A stretch of DNA of 64,000 nucleotides from Pseudoduganella ginsengisoli (GTDB lineage Bacteria > Pseudomonadota > Gammaproteobacteria > Burkholderiales > Burkholderiaceae_D): positions 124,001-188,000 of the forward strand of contig NZ_WNLA01000013.1 in NCBI RefSeq assembly GCF_009720865.1, read 5' to 3'. How positions within the stretch are numbered: position 1 is the stretch's first letter; each line of letters opens with the position of its first letter. A model generated the notes under the pieces. It ran no database searches. It was given only the letters and a program-made list of their open reading frames with translations, and had not been told where the DNA came from. Shown one piece after another: positions 33,156-40,218 of this stretch. The position numbers and the translations under genes are program-made.

Positions 33156-33446
33156 ATGACGAATAAATCTAAATCTCAAGAGACAATTCAGGCGAAACCC
33201 ATCGACATCGCCCACCCTGAACGTCTGGAAATTATGGCCCCTGCATCGCTAGCACTAGCGCAGGCTGCTGCCCATGTTCGTGATGGATATGTTTTTGAAG
33301 ACACTTCGATAACTATCTTTAGCCATACAGGAGCCCTTTGCTTTACGTTAGTAAAAGGCGATCCTGACGATTCTATGCTTGAGAGAGCGAGAAATGCGTA
33401 CGTAGAAGCTTTAGCCCTGCAACAGCATCAAGCCCAACAAGCATAA
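33156..33446 (+). CDS. uncharacterised 96-residue protein of the element
   Basis: Start supported by AAAGGAAAAAGA before the ATG. Small, acidic and soluble; sequence features HPERLEIMAPASLALAQAAAHVRDGYVFEDTSITIF and a Gln-rich tail (LALQQHQAQQA). No motif recognised. It lies 15 bp after the HTH-like gene and upstream of the ribbon-helix-helix gene. Confidence 0.6.
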   Translation: MTNKSKSQETIQAKPIDIAHPERLEIMAPASLALAQAAAHVRDGYVFEDTSITIFSHTGALCFTLVKGDPDDSMLERARNAYVEALALQQHQAQQA

Positions 33447-33615
33447 ACCCCGTCCTGCCACCTATGCAGGTGCGCGCCTTTAGCCAGATTCCTGGCCCTT
33501 GTAACACCATCACTGTTGACAGCGTTGCTGCCTGATTTCTCAGGTGACGCCCTTGCTTTGCCTGCCATTTCCGGCACAGCAACGCTCCGTCAATGGCCTT
33601 TATAGAAAGAGAGAT

Positions 33616-33846
33616 ATGAACACATCACCGGCAAAGAGTCGCCGTCAATTGGTATATGCTGGCGACGGTACAGTCCTAGAACGTAAATACATTTACTTGC
33701 CACCCCATACATGGGGGGCATTACAGACCCTAGCGGTACGGACCCATCGTTCGTATCACGCGATTATTGAAAACTTGATTTCCCTAGCCAGCGGTGGCTA
33801 TACCAAGGAGACGATGAATGACCGAAGCAGCACACGCACAGCCTAA
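33616..33846 (+). CDS. ribbon-helix-helix-like DNA-binding protein
   Basis: 76 residues. The segment LERKYIYLPPHTWGALQTLAVRTHRSYHAIIENLISLAS reads as one beta strand and two helices, the CopG/Arc-type pattern. Start at 33616 follows GAAAGAGAG. The last 29 bp overlap the helicase gene, so the two are coupled. Likely an autoregulator or replication control protein; inference. Confidence 0.65.
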   Translation: MNTSPAKSRRQLVYAGDGTVLERKYIYLPPHTWGALQTLAVRTHRSYHAIIENLISLASGGYTKETMNDRSSTRTA

Positions 33847-35146
33847 GCCAGCCACACAACGCACCAAGACGCACGACAGCATAGTCCGATATCGGACGGA
33901 ATTAAAGTCGAAGGGATATTGCAAGCTTTTCAACAAGAATTCAGATAGGGCGCAGTTTGTGAACCCTAGAACATATGACAATCCACGCCCAGCCGCATGG
34001 GCTGGGGAAGATTTCCTAAATTATTGCCACGAGAACGATTTAGAAGTTCCGGGAAATTACGAGCTATCAGATTTAGTTCGCGGACTAGATATTATCATTG
34101 GCAAGGTCTTTGACCCCAAGGATAAGCGAAAGATAGTACCACTACCGGGAACTAGGGATTTTCAATTAAACGTCTATCGACCATTTATTGCAGAAAAAGA
34201 CCCTATAGCCTTAGATGATACTTTTCACGCATTCTTTAAAGCACTTATAAAGAACGAAAAAGAAAGAAAAATCCTATTTCAGTATATAGCTCATATGGTA
34301 CAGCGCCCATGGGAGCGCCCATCATGGCACATCATGCTTCCTAGCGACAGTGGCACTGGCAAAGGATTCTTACTGAATGACATTCTGAACAAGATTATAC
34401 CAAATAACTGGATCGTTGGTGACTTCAAGTCGTTGAAGACGAAATTCTCGGCCAAGCTTGAGACAGGTATATTGGTATGGTTAGACGATCCAGACGATGC
34501 CAACCCAAAAACTCAAAAGGGATTGAAAACTATCCTATCGGAAGAGCGTCAATTAGCTGAGGAGAAATATGGCACGGAAAGAATGGTCAATTGCTATGCC
34601 AGAATGATACTGGCTTCCAATGAAGCCATCCCTCTGCACATTGACGATCAGGAACGGCGCTGGTGCGTATTTGAGAAGCTTACATACTGCAACAACCTTT
34701 CTGCCATCGACGGTAAACAGCATCGAATCGATAACTACATTCGGCCCTTAAGTAATTGGCTAATGGTTCCGGGAGCCATTGAAGCGGTACATAAATTCTT
34801 CAATGAATATCCACTTGATGACTTCGATCATAAGAAAGTTCCGATTACCGCGTCTTACTTGGCACTTGTAGAGCAATCGAAAAGCACGGAGCAAGTTATG
34901 TTGGAAGAATGGATCGAAACACTCCCTGCGGATAAAAAGTATTTTAGATTTGAAGAGGCTCAGAAAGTGTTTGAGCATACACAGACACCATGCCCTAGAC
35001 CACAAACTTTAAAGACTCTGCTTGAAATCTGCGGCTTCCAGTCGTACAGATTTAAAAATAAGCACGCACATATGGGTTCTCTATGGTTTCCGTTAGGTAT
35101 GACCAAGGAACAAGTAATACATTGCTACGAAGCCCCGTCTTTCTAG
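33818..35146 (+). CDS. SF3-type AAA+ replicative helicase (DUF5906 type)
   Basis: 442 residues. Walker A is IMLPSDSGTGKGFLLNDIL (about residues 170-188), Walker B GILVWLDDPDD, then RMILASNEAIPLHIDDQERRWCVF, the sensor/Arg-finger region of SF3 helicases. Proteins with this domain act as replication helicases, often joined to a primase, in phages, satellites and plasmids. No primase motif is seen in the N-terminal 100 residues. Start supported by AAGGAG at seven bases. It probably drives replication of the excised element. Confidence 0.85.
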   Translation: MTEAAHAQPKPATQRTKTHDSIVRYRTELKSKGYCKLFNKNSDRAQFVNPRTYDNPRPAAWAGEDFLNYCHENDLEVPGNYELSDLVRGLDIIIGKVFDPKDKRKIVPLPGTRDFQLNVYRPFIAEKDPIALDDTFHAFFKALIKNEKERKILFQYIAHMVQRPWERPSWHIMLPSDSGTGKGFLLNDILNKIIPNNWIVGDFKSLKTKFSAKLETGILVWLDDPDDANPKTQKGLKTILSEERQLAEEKYGTERMVNCYARMILASNEAIPLHIDDQERRWCVFEKLTYCNNLSAIDGKQHRIDNYIRPLSNWLMVPGAIEAVHKFFNEYPLDDFDHKKVPITASYLALVEQSKSTEQVMLEEWIETLPADKKYFRFEEAQKVFEHTQTPCPRPQTLKTLLEICGFQSYRFKNKHAHMGSLWFPLGMTKEQVIHCYEAPSF

Positions 35147-35177
35147 GCAGGACTAAGGCAGGGCTAAGGCAGGACTC
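35145..35177. repeat. three tandem 11-bp repeats after the helicase
   Basis: AGGCAGGACTA, AGGCAGGGCTA and AGGCAGGACTC in direct order, starting inside the helicase stop codon. Further AGGCAG and GCCTAGG-like words follow up to 35320. Iteron-like arrangement next to a replication gene. Confidence 0.7.
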
Positions 35178-35322
35178 AATTGTTCAGCCATGCCTAGGAA
35201 CAATGCCTTTAGGTAAAGGCACCACGCGAAGTTCGCACAATCTAGGCAGTGCAGTCAGGGCAAATGGAAATCCTTTTTCTAATACGAAGTACCGAAGGTA
35301 CGAGTTTATATAGGCAGCGAAA

Positions 35323-35955
35323 ATGACAAACACTAATACTAAGAACGATTCAAAACTTGAAGAAAAGCACGAACCATCAATCCTATCCCTCGGTTATCGC
35401 AGGGTCAGAAGTCACGAAAACTTCCCGCGTACGTTCACCGATAAAAGCGGGACGGAGTTTAAGGCTAGAGCGGACTACATTCCCCTTAATCCATCCGATC
35501 CGATAATAGAGTTGAAAGGTCACGACCTTAACAGCACCACATCGGTTACAACATCCCGCTCCGCACGACAGCGAGCAATAATGCAGTTCCAATGGAAGCA
35601 TCGCCGCTTACCGAACGACAAGGAGGATATCTATATCGGGCTGAAATCAGACTTTAACCATTCAAGCACCAAGCACAGCATCGTCAGTGCCAGTATGCAA
35701 CCGCTAGACTACGTTATCGTGTTCACCGTATGGCCATCCGATAAGGCGATCCGAGATATGGCAAGGCTTGGTATCGTCTGGTGCATGATAGACGCCCTAC
35801 AAGCCTTCCTGCGCATACGTAAGCTGGCACTTGGTGGCATCCCTGTTACCTTCACGCAGTACGACCCAAAGGGTGCGACAGAACACATGCAGTACTTGTA
35901 CGGCATACGGCATGCGAAGCAGCGCAAATATCACATTACGCAGACTGTCCATTAA
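35323..35955 (+). CDS. uncharacterised protein, possible PD-(D/E)XK nuclease
   Basis: 210 residues. FTDKSGTEFKARADYIPLNPSDPIIELKGHDL gives an acidic residue, a hydrophobic strand and E-L-K about 15 residues after D, the spacing of PD-(D/E)XK nucleases. Polar and aromatic residues follow (SARQRAIMQFQWKHRRLP). This could be a resolving or nicking enzyme for replication. The family assignment is a guess from the motif; there is no strong ribosome binding site, and the start is the only ATG nearby. Confidence 0.6.
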   Translation: MTNTNTKNDSKLEEKHEPSILSLGYRRVRSHENFPRTFTDKSGTEFKARADYIPLNPSDPIIELKGHDLNSTTSVTTSRSARQRAIMQFQWKHRRLPNDKEDIYIGLKSDFNHSSTKHSIVSASMQPLDYVIVFTVWPSDKAIRDMARLGIVWCMIDALQAFLRIRKLALGGIPVTFTQYDPKGATEHMQYLYGIRHAKQRKYHITQTVH

Positions 35956-36439
35956 GCGCGCCCTTTTTGTTTAAGACATACACCTACTTTTTCGCTGTTA
36001 CAGCAGACCCAGCTTCCAAGAGAGCGACATCGCAGGGAAGTGTCTACATACGACCGGGCAAAGTTCCTTGCCGCCGTTGCTGCTGATGCAGCGGCTGAGA
36101 AAGCGTTACGTGATGCTGTGGCCGCTGAATTGACCGCAGGAATACCACCGTTTTAACCGCAAGCGATACCTAAATATTTAATATTCACATCTATCAATTC
36201 GAGAGGTCTTTTCGAGGCATCAAAATATGGCATGTACACTCTCATTTCAGCAAAACGGGGATTGCGCAATCAAAAAAAATATCTCCGCATTGCACTCATC
36301 ATTATTTGCACAAAAGGCAAAAAAAACCGTTTTCCGACCTTACTGGAATGGTACTTTCACAGACATATTATACGGCTATCGAACCCAGCAACCCCTCCAT
36401 ATTAATTAACTTCAGCAACGTCAGCCATAAAGTATGACA
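35956..36439. other. 484-bp low-coding stretch
   Basis: Between the possible nuclease and a convergent unknown gene. It holds one short frame of 38 codons (GTG 36040 to TAA 36154-36156; STYDRAKFLAAVAADAAAEKAL) with protein-like composition but a poor start signal, perhaps the remains of a gene. A 60-codon frame at 36227 has only a distant GAGG. Confidence 0.5.
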
Positions 36440-36844
36440 TCACTTAGCATCTTTTTCGCCACCCTTCCCCTCTTGCAAGTCCTTTATGAAAGGCGGACTA
36501 AATAACGAGGAATTTATGTGATTTTTATGCAAATCCATTTTTAACTTTGTAAACTCCTGCCTGTATTCCTCTGGAATACTCGGATTTTCCAGAATGGAAT
36601 CTGTTCGCTCGATAGCCTTTTTAACAAATCTATCTTTCAAATACCAAGTACCCCACCTTTCAAGATAGGCCGCCACCCTCTCCGCACTCAGCGCTAGAGG
36701 TACGCACATTGCGGATAGAACCTTGCTTAGCTCACTTGGATCCATATTACTAACTAATGCGCTGAGACCAACCCCAACAAGCCCTCCAATAACTGACGAC
36801 GTTGGCGTAATAGAAGATTTAGAGTTGCCATTTTCATCAGACAT
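36440..36844 (-). CDS. unknown protein with one hydrophobic segment (cargo)
   Basis: 134 residues from MSDENG at 36844, with an AAGGTG-like site before it. A glycine-rich hydrophobic stretch (SSVIGGLVGVGLSALVS) may insert in a membrane. A helical segment (SELSKVLSAMCVPLALSAERVAAYLERWGTWYL) and a charged helical C-terminus follow. It lies 10 bp downstream of the YbjN-like gene on the same strand, opposite to the replication genes. Function unknown; this is where small elements usually carry accessory or defence genes. Confidence 0.65.
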   Translation of the reverse strand: MSDENGNSKSSITPTSSVIGGLVGVGLSALVSNMDPSELSKVLSAMCVPLALSAERVAAYLERWGTWYLKDRFVKKAIERTDSILENPSIPEEYRQEFTKLKMDLHKNHINSSLFSPPFIKDLQEGKGGEKDAK

Positions 36845-36854
36845 TGGCACACCT

Positions 36855-37232
36855 TTAAGGTTTCTTCATTCTATTTACAAATTCGTTAGAAGCAGCTTGG
36901 AGCAATCTTAAAAATCGTGGGAGCATATACATAAATGATTTCTCATCGGGCATAAATTGTTCAATCGAACAATGAACTTTGTCCCCACTAACATATGTTT
37001 TAGCTGCCTTTAGCGTTTCAGTTACAGTGTTCGCGCTTTGTATAGCTTTTTGATAATGCTCAGGCTGCGTTACCCAAAAACCGGGATAGCCAAGACGTAC
37101 ATAGAGCGGATCTGTGGTATCCACATCAATGTAATAATCTCCACCTTCGAACTTAAACCGGACCGTGGAATTCTCAAGTGTGGCCCGATAGCCCTCTTCG
37201 GTTAGTCGAGCTTTAATAACACCGATGTCCAT
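36855..37232 (-). CDS. YbjN-like / secretion-chaperone-fold protein (cargo)
   Basis: 125 residues from the ATG at 37232, five bases after GGGAG; the frame is open to 37364 but has no ribosome binding site there. MDIGVIKARLTEEGYRATLENSTVRFKFEGGDYYIDVDTTDP resembles the YbjN / type III chaperone-like fold, which commonly binds a partner protein. First of a two-gene minus-strand operon with the hydrophobic-segment protein. Fold call is tentative. Confidence 0.65.
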   Translation of the reverse strand: MDIGVIKARLTEEGYRATLENSTVRFKFEGGDYYIDVDTTDPLYVRLGYPGFWVTQPEHYQKAIQSANTVTETLKAAKTYVSGDKVHCSIEQFMPDEKSFMYMLPRFLRLLQAASNEFVNRMKKP

Positions 37233-37428
37233 ACTTACTCCCAAAATGCTACCGAAAGCCTTTACGCGGCAGCTACTATCAATCAATGCATTGTTGCGCA
37301 TGTGAATCATTGCGTCAACGTGCCTTAACCCAGACCTGTCTATAAATCCCGCCGTCTTTGCCATGGTCTGATTTGCCTATAGGCTAACAAGCACCACTTC
37401 AAAGCAACTAAAACGGTCTGAATACAAA

Positions 37429-37484
37429 ATAACAGACTGCTTATAGCAGACTTTTTATAACAGACTGTGTAAAATAGACTTCAA
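37429..37484. repeat. four 14-bp direct repeats upstream of the serine recombinase
   Basis: ATAACAGACTGCTT, ATAGCAGACTTTTT, ATAACAGACTGTGT and a weaker AAAATAGACTTCAA follow one another without gaps. The constant part is CAGACT every 14 bp. An inverted GGTCTG lies at about 37415. They lie in the divergent promoter region between the YbjN-like operon and the recombinase, and look like operator or recombination subsites. Confidence 0.75.
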
Positions 37485-37507
37485 GCCAACTTCTTAAGGT
37501 CTAAACC

Positions 37508-38125
37508 GTGTTCACTCGTGCTTACCTCCGTGCCAGTACTGCCGAACAAGACGCCTCCCGTGCCCGATCCCAGCTCGAAGCCTTCGCAACAGAACATGGC
37601 ATTAAGGTGGCGGCTTGGTATACCGAAAATGAAAGCGGAGCATCTCTACAACGTCCTGCACTGTTTGAACTGATTAACGATGCAAGTGTTGGTGACATGC
37701 TCTTGATCGAACAGGTAGACCGACTATCCCGACTGAATGAGGCCGACTGGAATACGCTTAAGCAAGAGTTGGGCAAGAAGCAGATCAAGGTTGTGGCTTT
37801 GGATTTGCCTACATCATGGATGATGACTTCTACTGACGAAAACACAGCACGGATGTTCAGTGCCATTAATGGGATGATGCTGGATATGCTTGCTGCAATT
37901 TCCCGTAAGGATTACCTGACTCGTCGTGAACGCGCAGGACAGGGCATTGCCAAGGCCAAAGCCGAAGGGAAATATAAAGGTAGGAAGGAAAATGTGGACC
38001 GCAACGCAGCGATACAAAAACTGCTGGGTGCAGGCGTTAGCTGGAACGACATCATAGACACCATGAATTGCAGCCGTGCCACCATTGCCAAGCAAGCAGC
38101 CCTGATGAAGGGCCGGACACTCTAG
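37508..38125 (+). CDS. serine recombinase (resolvase/invertase family)
   Basis: 205 residues from a GTG at 37508 with AAGG 10 bases before. The N-terminal catalytic domain begins TRAYLRASTAEQDASRA, with the nucleophile Ser of R-A-S-T and the following DRLSR-type motif (LIEQVDRLSRLNEADW). The E-helix is followed by a Hin-like HTH tail (GKYKGRKENVDRNAAIQKLLGAGVSWNDIIDTMNCSRATIAKQAA). It could resolve dimers of the element or invert a segment. The 71-bp repeat array starts immediately after its stop. Confidence 0.9.
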   Translation: MFTRAYLRASTAEQDASRARSQLEAFATEHGIKVAAWYTENESGASLQRPALFELINDASVGDMLLIEQVDRLSRLNEADWNTLKQELGKKQIKVVALDLPTSWMMTSTDENTARMFSAINGMMLDMLAAISRKDYLTRRERAGQGIAKAKAEGKYKGRKENVDRNAAIQKLLGAGVSWNDIIDTMNCSRATIAKQAALMKGRTL

Positions 38126-38139
38126 CTCACGCAAGTGAT

Positions 38140-38712
38140 ATTCTAGCGCCAGCCTAGACCTGTTTACGGTGTAGCACAGGGTGTTCAACACCGTCACCGC
38201 GCTATCACCATTTTAGGGCCAAACTGGGCCTCTTCAAATGGGGAGCACAGGGTGTTAAACACCGTCACCGCGCTTTAGCTGATTTTGGGATCAATCCGGG
38301 CCTGTCTACAAGGCCGCACAAGGTGTTAAACGACATCACCGTCTTATCGCTCATTCTGGCCCTATACCGGCATGCCCCCTGAGTGCAACGGGGTGTTGAA
38401 GAATGTCACCGTCCTTTAGCTGATCTTAGGGCCATATTGGGAATGCTTTCCGACTGTCCGGAACTGTTAAAACACACAATCACTCTTGCAGATATCTTGG
38501 TGTCAATCCGGGACTTCTGTTGGGTTAGCGCCGGACGTTAAACCAAGCAATGGCACTGCGTATTTTAGCGCCAAAGCGGCCCTACTTTTGAGCAGCCCCG
38601 CCTTCTTAAACCACACACTCGACCTTGCAGCACAGGGCAACCATCTTACAAGTATTGCAAGATGAATTTCATGGCGTGTGGCACTGCTAATGGGAACACT
38701 CGGCCTTGCAAA
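38140..38712. repeat. degenerate tandem array of about eight 71-bp repeats
   Basis: The word GTGTTNAA recurs at 38181, 38252, 38323 and 38393, and in weaker form at 38464, 38535 and about 38603, so the period is 70-71 bp. Units 2 and 3 agree at 30 of 31 bases over 38173-38203 and 38244-38274. Each good unit has a 13-bp palindrome, GGTGTTNAACACC, then CCGTCACCG, then TTTTAGGGCC and a GGGCCT-like end. The second half of a unit already lies right behind the recombinase stop. The copies decay to the right. 71 is not a multiple of three, and there is no open reading frame, so the array is not coding. Confidence 0.85.
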
Positions 38713-38725
38713 ATTTTTTTTAAAA

Positions 38726-39277
38726 TTATTCAGCCGGGATGAATCTTTCCCCGCAAGCACCACACTTAAAGGTACGTTCCCACCGAGCATAAGCAGCATG
38801 TGCTGACGGGTAATGCCTACGGTGCGTATCAATCTCTTGCTGAGTTGGCTCAGCATCGATGTTGCGTATCACAAATTGGCTTAACAGGAGACCGCATACT
38901 GCTGATGCGGCAGTTGCCCAAACAGTGAAGATAAAGCCGTTCGCAGAGCGAAGTATCGCAATTATTGCGGCCACCGTTCCGACCATGCATGCAATCCCTA
39001 CAGCTATTTGCAGCTTCCTCCCAGCAGACATCAGCGCGGGGATAGCAGGAGGAGCCACAGCTTTAGAAGCCTCCGTTTGATGAACACCCGTTGAACTGCC
39101 GTGTGTATGGATTTTTTGCCTGCCAATGGTATTAAACGTACCCACAGATTGAAAGGTGCCATCTATCGTTGCCAGCCCTTCGGTGTATATCTGAGAAAGT
39201 CTTCGGGCATGGGGTGTACCGCATACTGGGCAGGTTGTATCTATGCGTGCCATATCTATAGGAAGAGTGATTGCCAA
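38726..39277 (-). CDS. zinc-ribbon membrane protein of unknown function
   Basis: 183 residues from a TTG at 39277 with AGGA seven bases before; an ATG at 39253 (MARIDTTCPVCG) is the alternative. An N-terminal CPVCGTPH and a C-terminal CGACGERF could form zinc ribbons. Between them are a Ser/Thr-rich stretch and two transmembrane helices (LQIAVGIACMVGTVAAIIAIL and FIFTVWATAASAVCGLLLSQFV). It lies convergent to the recombinase, after the 71-bp array. Probable cargo; no family recognised. Confidence 0.65.
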   Translation of the reverse strand: MAITLPIDMARIDTTCPVCGTPHARRLSQIYTEGLATIDGTFQSVGTFNTIGRQKIHTHGSSTGVHQTEASKAVAPPAIPALMSAGRKLQIAVGIACMVGTVAAIIAILRSANGFIFTVWATAASAVCGLLLSQFVIRNIDAEPTQQEIDTHRRHYPSAHAAYARWERTFKCGACGERFIPAE

Positions 39278-39345
39278 AATGAAATCCTAGCACATGCTAC
39301 TCAAACTCTGTAGACCCAAAGTCATCACGGCAGCACGATGCGCCC

Positions 39346-39582
39346 GTGCATACGACGTCTCCCACCTCCACACTCCCGGCAAAAGTCCGATTCGGTCACG
39401 CCCTACGTGCGGCTAGAGAAATGCTTGGGATGTCGCAGGAGGAGCTAGCGGAGCGTGCCGGACTACATAGGACCTATATAGGGCAAGTTGAACGGGGCGA
39501 ACGAAATATCTCCGTTGACAGCATGGAGCGTTTAGCAGCAGCGGTTAAGATTGATCTATGGATAATGTTAACCCCGAAGTAA
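39346..39582 (+). CDS. XRE-type helix-turn-helix transcriptional regulator
   Basis: 78 residues from a GTG. VRFGHALRAAREMLGMSQEELAERAGLHRTYIGQVERGERNISVDSMERLAAAV is a complete HTH_3 domain; the G-L-H-R-T-Y-I-G-x-V-E-R-G-x-R-N pattern is close to R-M controller (C) proteins. No restriction-modification genes are nearby, so it is probably the element's repressor. Confidence 0.85.
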   Translation: MHTTSPTSTLPAKVRFGHALRAAREMLGMSQEELAERAGLHRTYIGQVERGERNISVDSMERLAAAVKIDLWIMLTPK

Positions 39583-39675
39583 TGTTGCTTGACTGAACAC
39601 CGGAAATCTTATAGAGTTAAATTTCCTCGGGAAAAGTACCGGGGACTACAATCTACCCCACGGCTGCTGCTTATT

Positions 39676-39720
39676 GCGCCTCTATCTTTCAGCTACTCCG
39701 CTGTTAGAAGAGGCGCTTTT
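39676..39720 (+). terminator. hairpin with T-run in the leader of the AlpA-like gene
   Basis: GCGCCTCT (39676-39683) pairs with AGAGGCGC (39709-39716), followed by TTTT. The 25-base loop contains a smaller possible stem. It lies about 35 bp before the AlpA-like start, so it could act as an attenuator. Confidence 0.6.
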
Positions 39721-39754
39721 GCGTTTACAGCCATTTTTTGAAGGAAAAAATTAT

Positions 39755-39973
39755 ATGAATGAACAAGTATCGGGCGTCCGCTGTCTCACGGTAAAGGAAG
39801 TTGCACAGAAGTGCGGCGTATCGGTGAGTACTATCTGGAACTGGGTAAAGCTTAAGATCGGCTTTCCTGACCCTTTTTCAATTGGGCCTAACACTACTCG
39901 CTGGCAGGAATCCGCTATAGATGCCTACATCCTGTCCTGCATTCCAGGCGCAATGCTTACTTGTAACAGTTAA
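39755..39973 (+). CDS. AlpA-like MerR/excisionase-type regulator
   Basis: 72 residues from the ATG at 39755, with AAGGAAAA upstream. CLTVKEVAQKCGVSVSTIWNWVKLKIGFPDPFSIGPNTTRWQESAIDAYI is the winged helix of AlpA/excisionase proteins. AlpA proteins activate integrase or excision genes of P4-like elements and CP4-57. It is the last gene before attR. Confidence 0.85.
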   Translation: MNEQVSGVRCLTVKEVAQKCGVSVSTIWNWVKLKIGFPDPFSIGPNTTRWQESAIDAYILSCIPGAMLTCNS

Positions 39974-40151
39974 AGTCGTTGTCGGTTTACAACGAAGGCA
40001 AATAATTTTCCCTTCTGCCGCCAAGGTAGCAATCTTCCCCGGAAGCATTTTCCATTGGGGGTATCAATGGGGGTATTTCATGGATGGCGAAGTTCTTTGC
40101 TCCTCCATTTATCCTTTACCTAAAGGCTATATCCGTTATCAGTTTGGTAGA

Positions 40152-40167
40152 CGCCGTCTCCACCACC
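40152..40167 (+). repeat. attR: second copy of the 16-bp ssrA end
   Basis: CGCCGTCTCCACCACC, identical to 31015-31030. It carries no other part of tmRNA, so it marks the right end of the element. Confidence 0.92.
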
Positions 40168-40218
40168 GAACAAAAACAAAGGGCTCAAGCTTCGCTTGGG
40201 CCCTTTGTTTTTGTTCGG
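40166..40218 (+). terminator. long hairpin next to attR, probably the original ssrA terminator
   Basis: A stem of about 24 bp with a TTCG loop (40191-40194): CCGAACAAAAACAAAGGGC on one side, GCCCTTTGTTTTTGTTCGG on the other. Precise excision of the element would place it directly behind the tmRNA CCA. It has a T-rich arm on both strands. Confidence 0.75.

Larger units (their letters stand above)
31015..40167. mobile_element. tmRNA-integrated satellite-like integrative element, about 9.15 kb
   Basis: Bounded by exact 16-bp repeats in the ssrA 3' end. The integrase lies next to the left end, and an AlpA-like regulator lies about 180 bp from the right end. Between them are small DNA-binding proteins, an SF3-type helicase, a possible nuclease, a serine recombinase and uncharacterised cargo. 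No capsid, tail, portal, terminase, relaxase or conjugation genes are visible. This fits a P4-like satellite or a small integrative element relying on a helper. The DNA is visibly more AT-rich than the flanking chromosome. Confidence 0.9.

Noticed and set aside
35083..35313. 76-codon frame over the helicase end and 11-bp repeats
   Set aside because: Runs through the repeats in another frame; the helicase frame is clearly the coding one there.
36227..36409. 60-codon frame in the element
   Set aside because: Only a weak, distant GAGG upstream, AT-rich random-looking translation.
38140..38712. CRISPR array
   Set aside because: Period of 71 bp with similarity over the whole unit, no constant repeat and variable spacer, and no cas genes nearby.
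38140..38712. Integron attC sites
   Set aside because: GTTAAAC matches the attC core word, but units lie back to back without cassettes, and the neighbour is a serine recombinase, not an integron integrase.
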